A DNA stretch of 64,000 nt from Candidula unifasciata (taxonomy: Eukaryota > Mollusca > Gastropoda > Stylommatophora > Geomitridae). Under the pieces are notes generated by a model. It saw only the letters and a list, made by a program, of their open reading frames with translations, was not told the DNA's origin and did not search any database. The DNA is taken from the NCBI GenBank assembly GCA_905116865.2, contig CAJHNH020005011.1, positions 249,727-313,726 on the forward strand. Reading direction: 5' to 3'. A program made the translations under genes and the position numbers. The stretch's first letter is position 1. The number at the start of each line of letters is the position of its first letter. Below are positions 10,952-22,300 of the stretch, in pieces.

Positions 10952-12880
10952 GCTTCAGAGGCGATCTGTCTGATCAGAGGATAGTGAGCAGCTTCTCTGG
11001 GTTTCCCGGCGAGTTAAACACTGGTTGGTCAGGCGAGGCAAACTTAAATCGAAATGTGCAACAGTAGCACAAACACAATCTCAACACCCGATACTTTCGC
11101 ATCACGTGACCGTCTAGGACAAGAAGGAGACAAACGTTTACAAACAGAATGATGATTGCTGGCGGTCAGAACCTCGCAGTTTAATGACGTTCTTCTGGTG
11201 AGCTTTCTTGTTATTATCTGTTTACTATTGTAGAGTCACGTGACAGGATGTTTACTGGAGAAATTGGCGGGTTTGTAAACCCGGGCAAGGGGCGCCATCA
11301 AGTGCTGATGTCTGCTCAATGACGACCTGCTCCATCTTGGGTTAATTGTCTTCACAAACAATGGCTGGGCCCTGCGTGAGAAACAGTCAAATGTCCCGAG
11401 CAAACAAGTAGACATTTCTTGTAGGGAGAAGTAATATCCGAAAGGGCCAATTTAACTGTTATTTGAGATCAAGCAGAACACGTTTTCCAATACAGTTTTA
11501 TGTGAAACAGCAACAGGTACATAAATCCTACCCAGGTTCGTGAGAAAGTATAAACAATTGGAAATCCTAGCCAAGTTTCAGTTTAGTAATATTAACCAGA
11601 GCCAATCAGAGGCTGGTTTACGAGCGGAAGTTAGCAGAAACTTGGATGAGATGTAGTAGAGTTTTTGCTTGCAATGTTTTGCTAAATGGCCGCCTTATCC
11701 GGGTCCTGGAGAACAGATGTCGGTCTGGTGTATCACTGTGCTGCTAGTTGTTGTTGTGCTGGCAATGTTGACTCAGAATGTCATCTCTTCTACACCTCCT
11801 TCTCTCTCCATCCTTTTTTCCCGTCCCTGAAATATGTTGCCGACTGGCGTGGGCGATGAAACGATCTATGTTACCAGTATTTGATCAGTACATGAGATAG
11901 TGAGAGAATGTTGAAGTATGGTGGACAAAAACAACATCTAGAGGTCAGAGAAGAAATATGAAATGTGCTGAGCAAAGCAAATGTAAGTAGATGAACTGCT
12001 TTCCAAAGCTAGCGGGTTCCACTCCACCTACCCAAGGAAAGGGATTGTAGCGCCCCCACCCGATTGGAGGTTCGACTCCAAGCATATGAGGTATTTTCTA
12101 AGAATTTCAGATTCCACCCTAAAATCCCGCCTCGCTCTCTTTGCCCAGTGCCAGTTGGTCCGAGGCTGCTAATTGGGTATTCACAGCTAACCTATATATA
12201 AACAGGCCGTTCCACAATCTACTACTAGTGGACGCTCCGGATTGGGGATGGTCGCCTCAGCTTTACATTTTTACATCAAAAGCCAGGGCAGAGTCTCAAT
12301 ACTAATGGTGCCGGTCGTAGTCGGATTGTATGTCCGTCTTGCCTTTCCTCTGAGCGTAGTGTGCCGACCGAACCTGACCTGAATACACATCCACCAGTCA
12401 CTATGGGGATAGTTGCCGGTGTGTACACAGCGAGATCATCATTGTCAACTGTTAGCTGCCGTGTCTGGCAGGCCAGGGTGCCGAGATCTTTGCCACTCCA
12501 CCAGAAGTTTACAAGAATTTGATGGCGAGCTACAGGCTACAACAACATCCTGCCGGCAGTTTTCATTTGTCGAGGCTCTAATTCACTCAAATCGCACGCA
12601 GGAAAACAATAAAATCCCTGTGGTTGCAAGCGATGGCGCCAATAGTTGAATGGTTTTTTTGTTTAACGTCCAGAGAACCATATTTACCCCCCTTCCCCTC
12701 CCCCCGTCACTTTCCCCCGGCCTCACGATCTCTAGACCCATGCTTTCCTGTAGTAAAACTGAACGAACCAACGAGATCCCGCCCAAGGAAGCTATATACT
12801 TCAACATACACTACAATTACTTTTAACATGCCAGCTTAGTTTGCCGCTGCACAACACAGATTGCAAGGAGTCAACGTGCC
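10952..12880. other. Unique region, no supported gene
   Basis: About 1.9 kb of mostly single-copy sequence. No exon is convincing; the 78-codon frame at 12413-12649 has no recognisable domain. A GGTTCGACTCC box-B-like match lies at 12069-12079, but no tRNA cloverleaf or box A can be paired with it. A TATA-like sequence lies at 12192-12202. Confidence 0.5.
12192..12202 (+). promoter_or_regulatory. TATA-like core promoter candidate
   Basis: CTATATATAAA sits about 30 bases upstream of TCTACTACTAG. Spacing suits an RNA polymerase II core promoter, but no downstream exon was recognised, so this may be chance in AT-rich DNA. Confidence 0.2.
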
Positions 12881-12884
12881 AGCC

Positions 12885-13035
12885 AAAGAGAGAGAGAGTG
12901 CAGAAGGAGAATCAACAAAGATTGCCAAAGAGAGAGTGCAGAAGGAGAATCAACAAAGATTGCCAAAGAGAGAGTGCAGAAGGAGAATCAACAAAGATTG
13001 CCAAAGAGAGAGTGCAGAAGGAGAATCAACAAAGC
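12885..13035. repeat. 38-bp minisatellite, four copies
   Basis: Four near-identical 38-bp units with core CAAAGAGAGAGTGCAGAAGG followed by AGAATCAACAAAGATTGC. The first copy carries one extra GA pair. Charged repetitive frames of about 70 codons result. Confidence 0.93.
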
Positions 13036-13394
13036 GTCATATTTTGTTGATTTTTACAGCAACATTAATGAATTGCTTTAAAAAAAACTGACATTTAGCA
13101 TATGGTGTGGTCTCAAATGCTTGGCAAAACGAAAATTTGTCGGCTCAAATTACGAAGTCATTAAATAATTTTCATAACATTGTCTCTAGAAATACAAGAT
13201 ATACGAGTATATTCTGCACTGACATCATTAGAATCTTCAATAATTAAACTCCAACTGCTCATCGTCGTTTGTTCTTCTCCTTTTGTATGTTCGACACAAA
13301 CACACGCAATCCATTAACTGATAGATGGGACAGTCCATTAACCAACTGATACATGGGGCAGGCCATCCACCAACTGATACACGGGGCAGGCCAA
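13036..13394. other. Unique spacer with a short duplication
   Basis: Single-copy AT-rich sequence. Near 13325-13395 a segment of about 27 bases (ACTGATA..TGGG..CAG) occurs three times in diverged form. No gene seen. Confidence 0.5.
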
Positions 13395-14015
13395 CCACCA
13401 CCAACAACAATAACAGCAACAACAACAGCAATAACAGCAGCAACAACAACAGCAGCAACAACAGCAGAAGCCACAACAACAGCAACAACAACAACAGCAA
13501 AAACAACGGCAACAACAGCAGCAACAACAACAACAGTAACTAGAACAGCAACAACGACAACAACAACAGCAAAAACAACGGCAACTTCAGCAGCAGCAAC
13601 AACAACAAGAACAGCAACGATGTGTGAGAGGAAACTAAGTAGTGTATTATAAAGCAACAACAACAATAACAACAACAGCAACAACAACAACAGCAACAAC
13701 AACATTAACAAGAACAACTACACCTACAACATCAGCAACAATAACATCAGCAACAATAACATCAACAACAATAACATCAGCAACAATAACATCAGCAACA
13801 ATAACATCAGCACCAACGACAACAAAATCAACAGCAACAAAAGCAGCAGCAACAACAACAGTAACAATAACAACAGTAACAGCAACAACAACACCAGTAG
13901 CAACAACAACACCAACAGCAACTACAACAGCAGCAACAACAACAACAACAATAAAAACAGCAATAACAACAGTAACAACATGAAAAGCAACAACAACAGC
14001 AACAACAACAGCAGC
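13395..14015. repeat. CAA/CAG-type trinucleotide array
   Basis: About 600 bp of imperfect (CAA)n(CAG)n, including a block of 18-bp AACAATAACATCAGC-like units (13730-13810). A non-repetitive segment with GATGTGTG ... AGTGTATT.TAAAGC interrupts at 13619-13655 and recurs at 14019-14060 right of the array, so the array plus flank appears to have been duplicated. Frames are poly-Asn/Thr/Ser (plus) or poly-Leu/Val (minus). Confidence 0.93.
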
Positions 14016-14060
14016 AGCGATGTGTGCGATGATTCTCACTAAGGAGTGTATTGTAAAGCC

Positions 14061-14387
14061 GAACAGTAAATCTTCGGATTTACATTCACATAAACACACA
14101 TAGGTAAGCCATAAAGAGAAGCATAAATCCAGAAGAGCAAATGCCTTGCCCGAGTTAGCCAACTCTCCAGTTCCGGAGGCTGAGTGATAGACGTTCACGC
14201 CCAGCCAGACAACTACTTCCGGCTCATGAGGTAACCTGGTAACGAACAAGTTCACAAGAAGGGAACAGAAAAATAAAACATCAATATCGGAAGGCAAGGC
14301 TGTGAGAAAAAAAGCAGGTTAGTTTTCTTGTAGAGCAGAGCGCTTTAACCACTTGGCTGTTGTGTAACCGAGAGAAACATGGTGGTG
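14061..14387. other. Unique spacer, no gene seen
   Basis: Single-copy sequence between the CAA and CTG arrays, with no recognisable exon. Confidence 0.5.
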
Positions 14388-14573
14388 CACGTGCTGCTGC
14401 AGCTGGTGCTGTTGCTGCTGCAGCTGGTGCTGTTGCTGCTGCAGTTGGTGCTGTTGCTGCTGCAGTTGGTGCTGTTGCTGCTGCAGTTGATGCTGTTGCT
14501 GCTGCAGCTGGTGCTGTTGCTGCTGCAGCTGGTGCTGATGCTGCAGCAGTTGGTGCTGTTGCTGCTGCAGAAT
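14388..14573. repeat. 21-bp CTG-rich minisatellite
   Basis: About nine copies of a 21-bp unit GCTGCAGCTGGTGCTGTTGC(T). Each unit carries a PstI-like CTGCAG and often a CAGCTG E-box. Seven-codon units give poly-Ala/Val/Gly (plus) and poly-Gln/His (minus) frames. Confidence 0.94.
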
Positions 14574-15050
14574 ATCTTGTGGTTTTAGTGAAACATCTGC
14601 CAGCTGGAATGTTGGATCCCAATCCCAAACTGAGCCCAAGTAACGTGATGATGATAATGATGATGGGTGTGCGGAAGCGTCGATGAGGGTGATACTGACT
14701 GTGATTGTAGCAAGTAAATATAAATGTTACAGTGAGGCGAACACCACAGACACACGTCTTCGTGTCTTTTATTTTTGCATCTAGTAGTGAAATACTTGCA
14801 CCATTGATGTGTCCTCTTACAGCAGCTATAACATTCAGGACTTTCACCTGGACACAGGCGCAGTTCTCCCGCCAGGCTTCAGTGCCTGTTGTGTTGGAGA
14901 AAGAAATTTCCTGTGGACATGGTTCAACTCCATTCCCTCACTGCAGTGTCATTGCCAAAACTTTATTGCTGTCTTTGATATTCAACCCTTGTCAATGCTG
15001 GATAACTGATAGGATATTTATCCTCTTGAAAACTGCCAGCCAGCACCCCT
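14574..15050. other. Unique spacer with low-confidence frames
   Basis: Single-copy sequence. Overlapping frames of 60-140 codons occur on both strands around 14730-15010, but none shows a domain, and splice signals do not single one out. Confidence 0.45.
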
Positions 15051-15060
15051 CCCCGCCCCC

Positions 15061-15105
15061 CAACACACACACATATACACCCACACACACACACACACAC
15101 ATATA
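15061..15105. repeat. (CA)n microsatellite
   Basis: Imperfect CA run with ATATAC interruptions in a C-rich context. Confidence 0.9.
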
Positions 15106-15216
15106 TACAGACCCCAGTGATGATGGAGAAAACACACAACTGACCCACTGCCCACCCAGTAAATAGCATATACCAAAAGGCGACTAATAGAGATTGTTTG
15201 AAGTCAAATGCATTAA

Positions 15217-15330
15217 AGAAAAAGAAGAAGAAGAAGAAGAAGAAGAAGAAGAAGAAGAAGAAGAAGAAGAAGAAGAAGAAGAAGAAGAAGAAGAAGAAGA
15301 AGAAGAAGAAGAAGAAGAAGAAGAAGAAGG
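15217..15330. repeat. (GAA)n trinucleotide repeat, about 37 units
   Basis: An almost perfect AAG/GAA run of about 110 bp; the purine strand is plus. Long pure GAA tracts can form triplex DNA. The poly-Glu and poly-Ser/poly-Phe frames are by-products. Confidence 0.96.
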
Positions 15331-15774
15331 AAGACAAGAAGGAGATGAAGACATTAGCATGAACCGTGGTTTTGGTGGTGATGATGATGATGATAATGAT
15401 GGTGTATAAACGCCAACATGACCAATCGTCTGTAACCAGGTCAAACAATCCTGGCCCGTGGTGAATGCTTTCACTTCCAGGTGGCGCTTGTACCCGGGCA
15501 GGGAACGGTCGGGCGGGAAATGTTTTCTGTTGCCTGCATCCCGGAAACAGGCAACTTTTAGTTGTCATCGATAATAAGACAAACCGGAAGTTTTAATTGG
15601 GAGTGACATTAGCTTAGCGTACAAAAAGGGAAAAAAAAGGGGGGGGGGGGGCGGCGGCTAAGAATGATGGTTCAGGTTTTGTGTTTGATTTTTTTGTCAG
15701 TTTCACATTTTATGTATGTTCGTCTGTACCAGAACTTGATATGATAAAAGATTCTTCTGCATGCACATCGAATA
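15331..15774. other. Unique spacer, no gene seen
   Basis: Single-copy sequence with a poly-G tract at about 15640-15649. No exon or RNA gene seen. Confidence 0.5.
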
Positions 15775-15875
15775 TAACATAAGTTTGTATGAGACGGTCA
15801 TAACATAAGTCTATATGAGACTGCCATAACATAAGTTTGTATGATATTGTCAAAGTATACGTTTGTATGAGACTC
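15775..15875. repeat. Left part of the 28-bp array, diverged
   Basis: Four diverged units containing CATAAGT(T/C)TGTATGAGAC. They belong to the same family as the array that resumes at 16091, on the other side of a LINE 3' end. Confidence 0.8.
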
Positions 15876-15876
15876 G

Positions 15877-16090
15877 GGTATGCTAGCTTGGTTTGGACAC
15901 GCGGCGAGACATAATTCGATTGCAAAGACTGTACTTCAAAAAACATTGGGGGTGGGGTGGGGGTGGGGGGGGGGGACTAAGTTATCATAGGCTTATTCAT
16001 CAAACGAAAGACAAAGATGTCGAATTTTTTGTGCTAGTGCTTCGATCAATACACCTCCACGACCCTAAAGGGCTTTGTTATGTTATGTAA
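15877..16090 (+). mobile_element. LINE 3' end, second copy of the 37-40 kb family
   Basis: Starting at GCTAGCTTGG, this block matches the C-terminal and 3' untranslated end of the LINE at 40280-40585: GATTCGATTGCAAAGACTG, a G-rich expansion at the same place (15948-15976), TTATTCATCAA.CG.AAGACA, GTGCTAGTGCTTC.ATCAAT, ACGACCCTAA.GG and a terminal TTATG repeat. Only the last 214 bases are present, a typical 5' truncation. It lies between the diverged left part and the main body of the 28-bp array. Confidence 0.85.
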
Positions 16091-17660
16091 ATGTATGAGC
16101 ATCGGTTATAGCAAAAGTCTGTATGAGCATTAGTTATAACATAAGTCTGTCTGTATGAGCATCAGTTATAACATAAGTCTGTCTGTATGAGCATCAGTTA
16201 TAACATAAGTCTGTATGAGCATCAGTTATAACAAAAAGTCTGTATGAGCATCAGTTATAACATAAGTCTGTCTGTATGAGCATCAGTTATAACATAAGTC
16301 TGTATGAGCATCAGTTATAGCATAAGTCTGTATGAGCATCAGTTATAACATAAGTCGGTATGAGCATCAGTTATAGCAAAAGTCTGTATGAGCAACAGTT
16401 ATAACAAAAAGTCTGTATGAGCATCAGTTATAGCATAAGTCTGTATGAGCATCAGTTATAACAAAAAGTCTGTATGAGCATCAGTTATAACAAAAGTCTG
16501 TCGGTATGAGCATCAGTTATAACATAAGTCGGTATGAGCATCAGTTATAACATAAGTCTGTATGAGCATCAGTTATTACAAAAGTCTGTATGAGCATCAG
16601 TTATAGCATAAGTCTGTATGAGCATCAGTTATAACATAAGTCTGTATGAGCATCAGTTATAACAAAAGTCTGTATGAGCATCAGTTATAACATAAGTCTG
16701 TATGAGCATCAGTTATAACAAAAAGTCTGTATGAGCATCAGTTATAGCATAAGTCTGTATGAGCATCAGTTATAACAAAAAGTCTGTGTGAGCATTAGTT
16801 ATAACAAAAGTCTGTCGGTATGAGCATCAGTTATAACATAAGTCTGTATGAGCATCAGTTATAGCATAAGTCTGTATGAGCATCAGTTATAACATAAGTC
16901 TGTATGAGCATCAGTTATAACATAAGTCTGTCTGTATGAGCATCAGTTATAACATAAGTCGGTATGAGCATCAGTTATAACATAAGTCTGTATGAGCATC
17001 AGTTATAACATAAGTCTGTCTGTATGAGCATCAGTTATAACATAAGTCGGTATGAGCATCAGTTATAACATAAGTCGGTATGAGCAACAGTTATAACATA
17101 AGTCGGTATGAGCAACAGTTATAACATAAGTCTGTATGAGCATCAGTTATAACATAAGTCTGTCTGTATGAGCATCAGTTATAACATAAGTCGGTATGAG
17201 CATCAGTTATAACATAAGTCTGTCTGAGCATCAGTTATAACATAAGTCTGTCTGTATGAGCATCAGTTATAGCAAAAGTCTGTATGAGCAACAGTTATAA
17301 CATAAGTCTGTATGAGCAACAGTTATAACATAAGTCTGTCTGTATGAGCAACAGTTATAACATAAGTCTGTCTGTATGAGCAACAGTTATAACATAAGTC
17401 TGTATGAGCAACAGTTATAACATAAGTCTGTCTGTATGAGCATCAGTTATAACATAAGTCGGTATGAGCATCAGTTATAACATAAGTCTGTATGAGCAAC
17501 AGTTATAACATAAGTCTGTATGAGCAACAGTTATAACATAAGTCTGTCTGTATGAGCAACAGTTATAACATAAGTCTGTCTGTATGAGCAACAGTTATAA
17601 CATAAGTCTGTATGAGCAACAGTTATAACAAAAGTCTGTATGAGCATCAGTTATAAGTCT
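16091..17660. repeat. 28/32-bp minisatellite, about 53 copies
   Basis: Unit CATAAGTCTGTATGAGCATC then AGTTATAA. A 4-bp TCTG duplication gives 32-bp variants, and CATC/CAAC variants cluster, with CAAC frequent only after about 17070. Diverged edge units reach 17715. Confidence 0.95.
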
Positions 17661-17715
17661 CTATAAAACTGGGTTATAGCACAAGTGTGTATGCGACTCG
17701 GTTATAACATAAGTC

Positions 17716-17993
17716 GCATCCCTCCAATAATTGTAACATGCTAACTGTGTGTGTTAAATCGGTGTCTTTTCTGTCGTAGGTTGTTAAAAATAATGAAAAC
17801 TGCATGTTTGTTTACATGATAAACTGTTTCCCCTAAAAGGACATGGATATTAACCTGTTGGATGTCAAATGTCAACAATTCACACCGAACAGTAACTAAG
17901 TTACATATTTTTAAAGGTGGGCACTATAGTTGTCATACCAGTGACTTACCCTCATATTAATTATAGTACCATGACAACTTTAAAATGTCATCA
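17716..17993. other. Unique spacer, no gene seen
   Basis: Single-copy sequence between the 28-bp array and the LINE fragment, with no recognisable feature. Confidence 0.5.
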
Positions 17994-18335
17994 TCATGTA
18001 GCAAGTCCTTTGCAGAACGTCGCTCTCATCACAGTCTGCCTGAAAGAAACTCGGTCTCTCGCCAACTCTCCCGCCTCATGCACTTTCATACTCAAGGAGT
18101 CACTTATATCCTGTGCCCATCTTCGTGTCGGTCGGCCCCTGCCCCTCCTTCCTGGTACCATGCCTTCTGCTATAATTTTTTCCAATCCGTCGTGGCGCTT
18201 GATATGACCAAAATATTTCAGCTTCTGAGAAAGGATGCTGTTTATAAGGCAATCTTCCTTGATGTTCAGATCTTTTAAGATGTCAATATTTCTCATCTTT
18301 TTTGTCCAAGATATTCTGAGAATCTTTCTATAGAA
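17994..18335 (-). mobile_element. C-terminal fragment of a LINE polymerase
   Basis: On the minus strand, 18335-17994 encodes about 113 residues typical of the post-thumb C-terminus of endonuclease/reverse-transcriptase LINEs: FYRKILRISWTKKMRN, LKYFGHIKRHDGLEKI, GRRGRGRPTRRWAQDI, and ELARDRVSFRQTV. These lie after the catalytic palm and form the R-rich/W..D tail. The open frame continues upstream to 18803 without a recognisable palm, and its first codon is GTG rather than ATG, so the upstream part is probably unrelated. It differs in sequence from the other LINE families in the window. Confidence 0.8.
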
Positions 18336-18905
18336 TTTCTTAAGGACTGAGAGATAGTCCGTCAAAAATCGACCACGGCATTCAGCGAAACAAATCTTAG
18401 CAACTTTAAGACTGAGTGCCTCCCAAAACGAAGACCCACAATATCCCACCATACAATTGTGCTTGTTATTGTTGAAATGAAAGCCCCTGAGTTGGTACAA
18501 GTTTCCAATGTGGCCTTGTCTAGTTGGTTTGTTTCCAAGGTTTTTGTCAGCGTGTCTCCATGGCGGCTCCCTTAGACATGCCGTGCCGGTCGATGTAAGA
18601 ACAACAAGCAGACTAGAGGAAGCACCACATACCACTGCACTGCAACAATACACCATCTCGACGGTGGCTGCAGGAATGCAAGCAAACAAGATGCCACAGT
18701 GACAGCCAGACCTTTCACTGTCGGGGCCGTAGCTTTCACAGCCGACACAACATGGCTGCCGACAATGTCGGTTCAGATTGCTGCCAGACTCTGATACGGT
18801 CACTGGAATCAGCCTCAGCCATGTTTGTGGAGTATTGCTACTTGGTTCTCAGTAAGAGGTTGTGATAAGATTGACTAACGCTGTCAAGGTTGTCCATGTC
18901 TAAGT
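18336..18905. other. Region upstream of the LINE fragment
   Basis: A minus-strand frame stays open from 18803 to the LINE part and is cysteine-rich near its start, but I recognise no domain. It could be a chance frame or a host exon fused by insertion. Confidence 0.4.
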
Positions 18906-18910
18906 TGGCA

Positions 18911-18945
18911 ATGAACGAACGAACTTTATTTTCAAGGGGTCACAT
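18911..18945 (-). mobile_element. Short interspersed 3'-end motif (family T), minus
   Basis: Read on minus: GTGACCCCTTGAAAATAAAG followed by TTCGTTCGTTCATT. The same tail recurs at 46771-46830, 55553-55608 (minus) and 62485-62550, with a weaker relative at 61888-61935. Three of the copies border a CA/TG or AG microsatellite. It looks like the 3' end of a short retroelement; the AATAAA inside could serve as a poly(A) signal. Confidence 0.55.
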
Positions 18946-19330
18946 ATATATATATATACACATTACACAAACACCAACATACATTCACACATACACAGCC
19001 ACATTCAAAAATACATATACACCTATACACAGACACACCCACAGAAACATACACAGACACAACATACACACACACACACATGCGTACCGATACAAACACA
19101 CACAGATATACACAGACACACACACACATGCAAACACACAGACATACAAACCTTCAGACACACACACACAGAAACACACATGCAAACACATAAACGAAGA
19201 CACACACACATACACACAAAACACAATCATATACACACAGATACACACACACAACCCACAGGCATACACACAGACACACACGCAGACACACAAACACACA
19301 CACAATCGCAGACACACACACTGAAAAAAA
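18946..19330. repeat. CA-rich imperfect microsatellite
   Basis: About 385 bp of (CA)n with TACACA, GACACA and AAACACA interruptions, preceded by (TA)n. It lies directly next to the family-T element end. Both strands carry Thr/His or Cys/Val frames without stops. Confidence 0.94.
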
Positions 19331-19335
19331 CCCAA

Positions 19336-22300
19336 ACACTACCAGAAAACATCAGCTCAACAACAAGATACTACCAGAACACATCAGCTCAACAACAAGA
19401 TATTACCAGAACACATCAGCTCAACAACAAGATACTACCAGAACACATCAGCTCAACAACAATACACTACCAGAACACATCAGCTCAACAACAAGATACT
19501 ACCAGAACACATCAGCTCAACAACAAGATACTACCAGAACACATCAGCTCAACAACAAGATACTACCAGAACACATCAGCTCAACAACAAGACACTACCA
19601 GAACATATCAGCTCAACAACAAGATACTACCAGAACATATCAGCTCAACAACAAGATACTACCAGAACATATCAGCTCAACAACAAGATACTACCAGAAC
19701 ACATCAGCTCAACAACAAGATACTACCAGAACATATCACCTCAACAACAATATACTACTAGAACATATCAGCTCAACAACAAGATACTACCAGAACACAT
19801 TAGCTCAACAACAAGATACTACCAGAACACATCAGCTCAACAACAAGATACTACCAGAACATATCAGCTCAACAACAATATACTACCAGAACACATCAGC
19901 TCAACAACAAGATACTACCAGAACACATCACCTCAACAACAAGATACTACCAGAACACATCAGCTCAACAACAAGATACTACCAGAACACATCAGCTCAA
20001 CAACAAGATACTACCAGAACACATCAGCTCAACAACAAGATACTACCAGAACACATCAGCTCAACAACAAGATACTACCAGAACACATCAGCTCAACAAC
20101 AAGATACTACCAGAACACATCAGCTCAACAACAAGATACTACCAGAACACATCACCTCAACAACAACATACTACCAGAACACATCAGCTCAACAACAAGA
20201 TACTACCAGAACACATCAGCTCAACAAGATACTACCAGAACACATCAGCTCAACAAGATACTACCAGAACACATCAGCTCAACAAGATACTACCAGAACA
20301 CATCAGCTCAACAACAAGATACTACCAGAACACATCAGCTCAACAACAAGATACTACCAGAACATATCAGCTCAACAACAAGATACTACCAGAACATATC
20401 AGCTCAACAACAAGATATTACCAGAACATATCAGCTCAACAACAAGATACTACCAGAACATATCAGCTCAACAACAAGATACTACCAGAACATATCACCT
20501 CAACAACAAGATATTACCAGAACACATCAGCTCAACAACAAGATACTACCAGAACACATCAGCTCAACAAGATACTACCAGAACACATCAGCTCAACAAC
20601 AAGATACTACCAGAACACATCACCTCAACAACAAGATACTACCAGAACACATCAGCTCAACAACAAGATACTACCAGAACACATCAGCTCAACAACAAGA
20701 CACTACCAGAACACATCAGCTCAACAAGATACTACCAGAACATATCAGCTCAACAACAAGATACTACCAGAACACATCAGCTCAACAACAAGATACTACC
20801 AGAACATATCAGCTCAACAACAAGACACTACCAGAACACATCAGCTCAACAACAAGATACTACCAGAACACATCAGCTCAACAACAAGATACTACCAGAA
20901 CACATCAGCTCAACAAGATACTACCAGAACACATCAGCTCAACAACAAGATACTACCAGAACATATCAGCTCAACAACAAGACACTACCAGAACATATCA
21001 GCTCAACAACAAGATACTACCAGAACACATCAGCTCAACAACAAGATACTACCAGAACATATCAGCTCAACAACAAGACACTACCAGAACATATCAGCTC
21101 AACAACAAGACACTACCAGAACATATCAGCTCAACAACAATATACTACTAGAACATATCAGCTCAACAACAAGACACTACCAGAACATATCAGCTCAACA
21201 ACAAGATATTACCAGAACATATCAGCTCAACAACAAGACACTACCAGAACATATCAGCTAAACAACAATATACTACCAGAACATATCACCTCAACAACAA
21301 TATACTACCAGAACATATCAGCTCAACAACAAGATACTACCAGAACACATCAGTTCACCAACAATATACTACCAGAACATATCAGCTCAACAACAAGATA
21401 CTACCAGAACACATCAGCTCAACAACAATATACTACCAGAACATATCAGCTCAACAACAAGACACTACCAGAACATATCAGCTCAACAACAAGACACTAC
21501 CAGAACATATCAGCTCAACAACAATATACTACTAGAACATATCAGCTCAACAACAAGACACTACCAGAACATATCAGCTCAACAACAAGATATTACCAAA
21601 ATATATCAGCTCAACAACAAGACACTACCAGAACATATCAGCTAAACAACAATATACTACCAGAACATATCACCTCAACAACAATATACTACCAGAACAT
21701 ATCAGCTCAACAACAAGATATTACCAGAACACATCAGTTCAACAACAAGACACTACCAGAACATATCAGCTCAACAACAATATACTACCAGAACATATCA
21801 CCTCAACAACAATATACTACCAGAACATATCAGCTCAACAACAATATACTACCAGAACATATCAGCTCAACAACAATATACTACCAGAACATATCACCTC
21901 AACAACAATATACTACCAGAACATATCAGCTCAACAACAATATACTACCAGAACATATCAGCTCAACAGCAATATACTACCAGAACATATCACCTCAACA
22001 ACAATATACTACCAGAACATATCACCTCAACAACAATATACTACCAGAACACATCAGCTCAACAACAATATACTACCAGAACACATCAGCTCAACAACAA
22101 TATACTACCAGAACATATCAGCTCAACAACAAGATACTACCAGAACACATCAGCTCAACAACAAGATACTACCAGAACATATCAGCTCAACAACAATATA
22201 CTACCAGAACACATCAGTTCAACAACAAGATATTACCAGAGCATATCAGCTCAACAACAAGATATTACCAGAACACATCAGCTCAACAACAAGATACTAC

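Noticed and set aside
12069..12079. tRNA gene suggested by GGTTCGACTCC
   Set aside because: The T-arm and acceptor stem do not pair and no box A or anticodon arm could be placed, so it is a chance or decayed box B.
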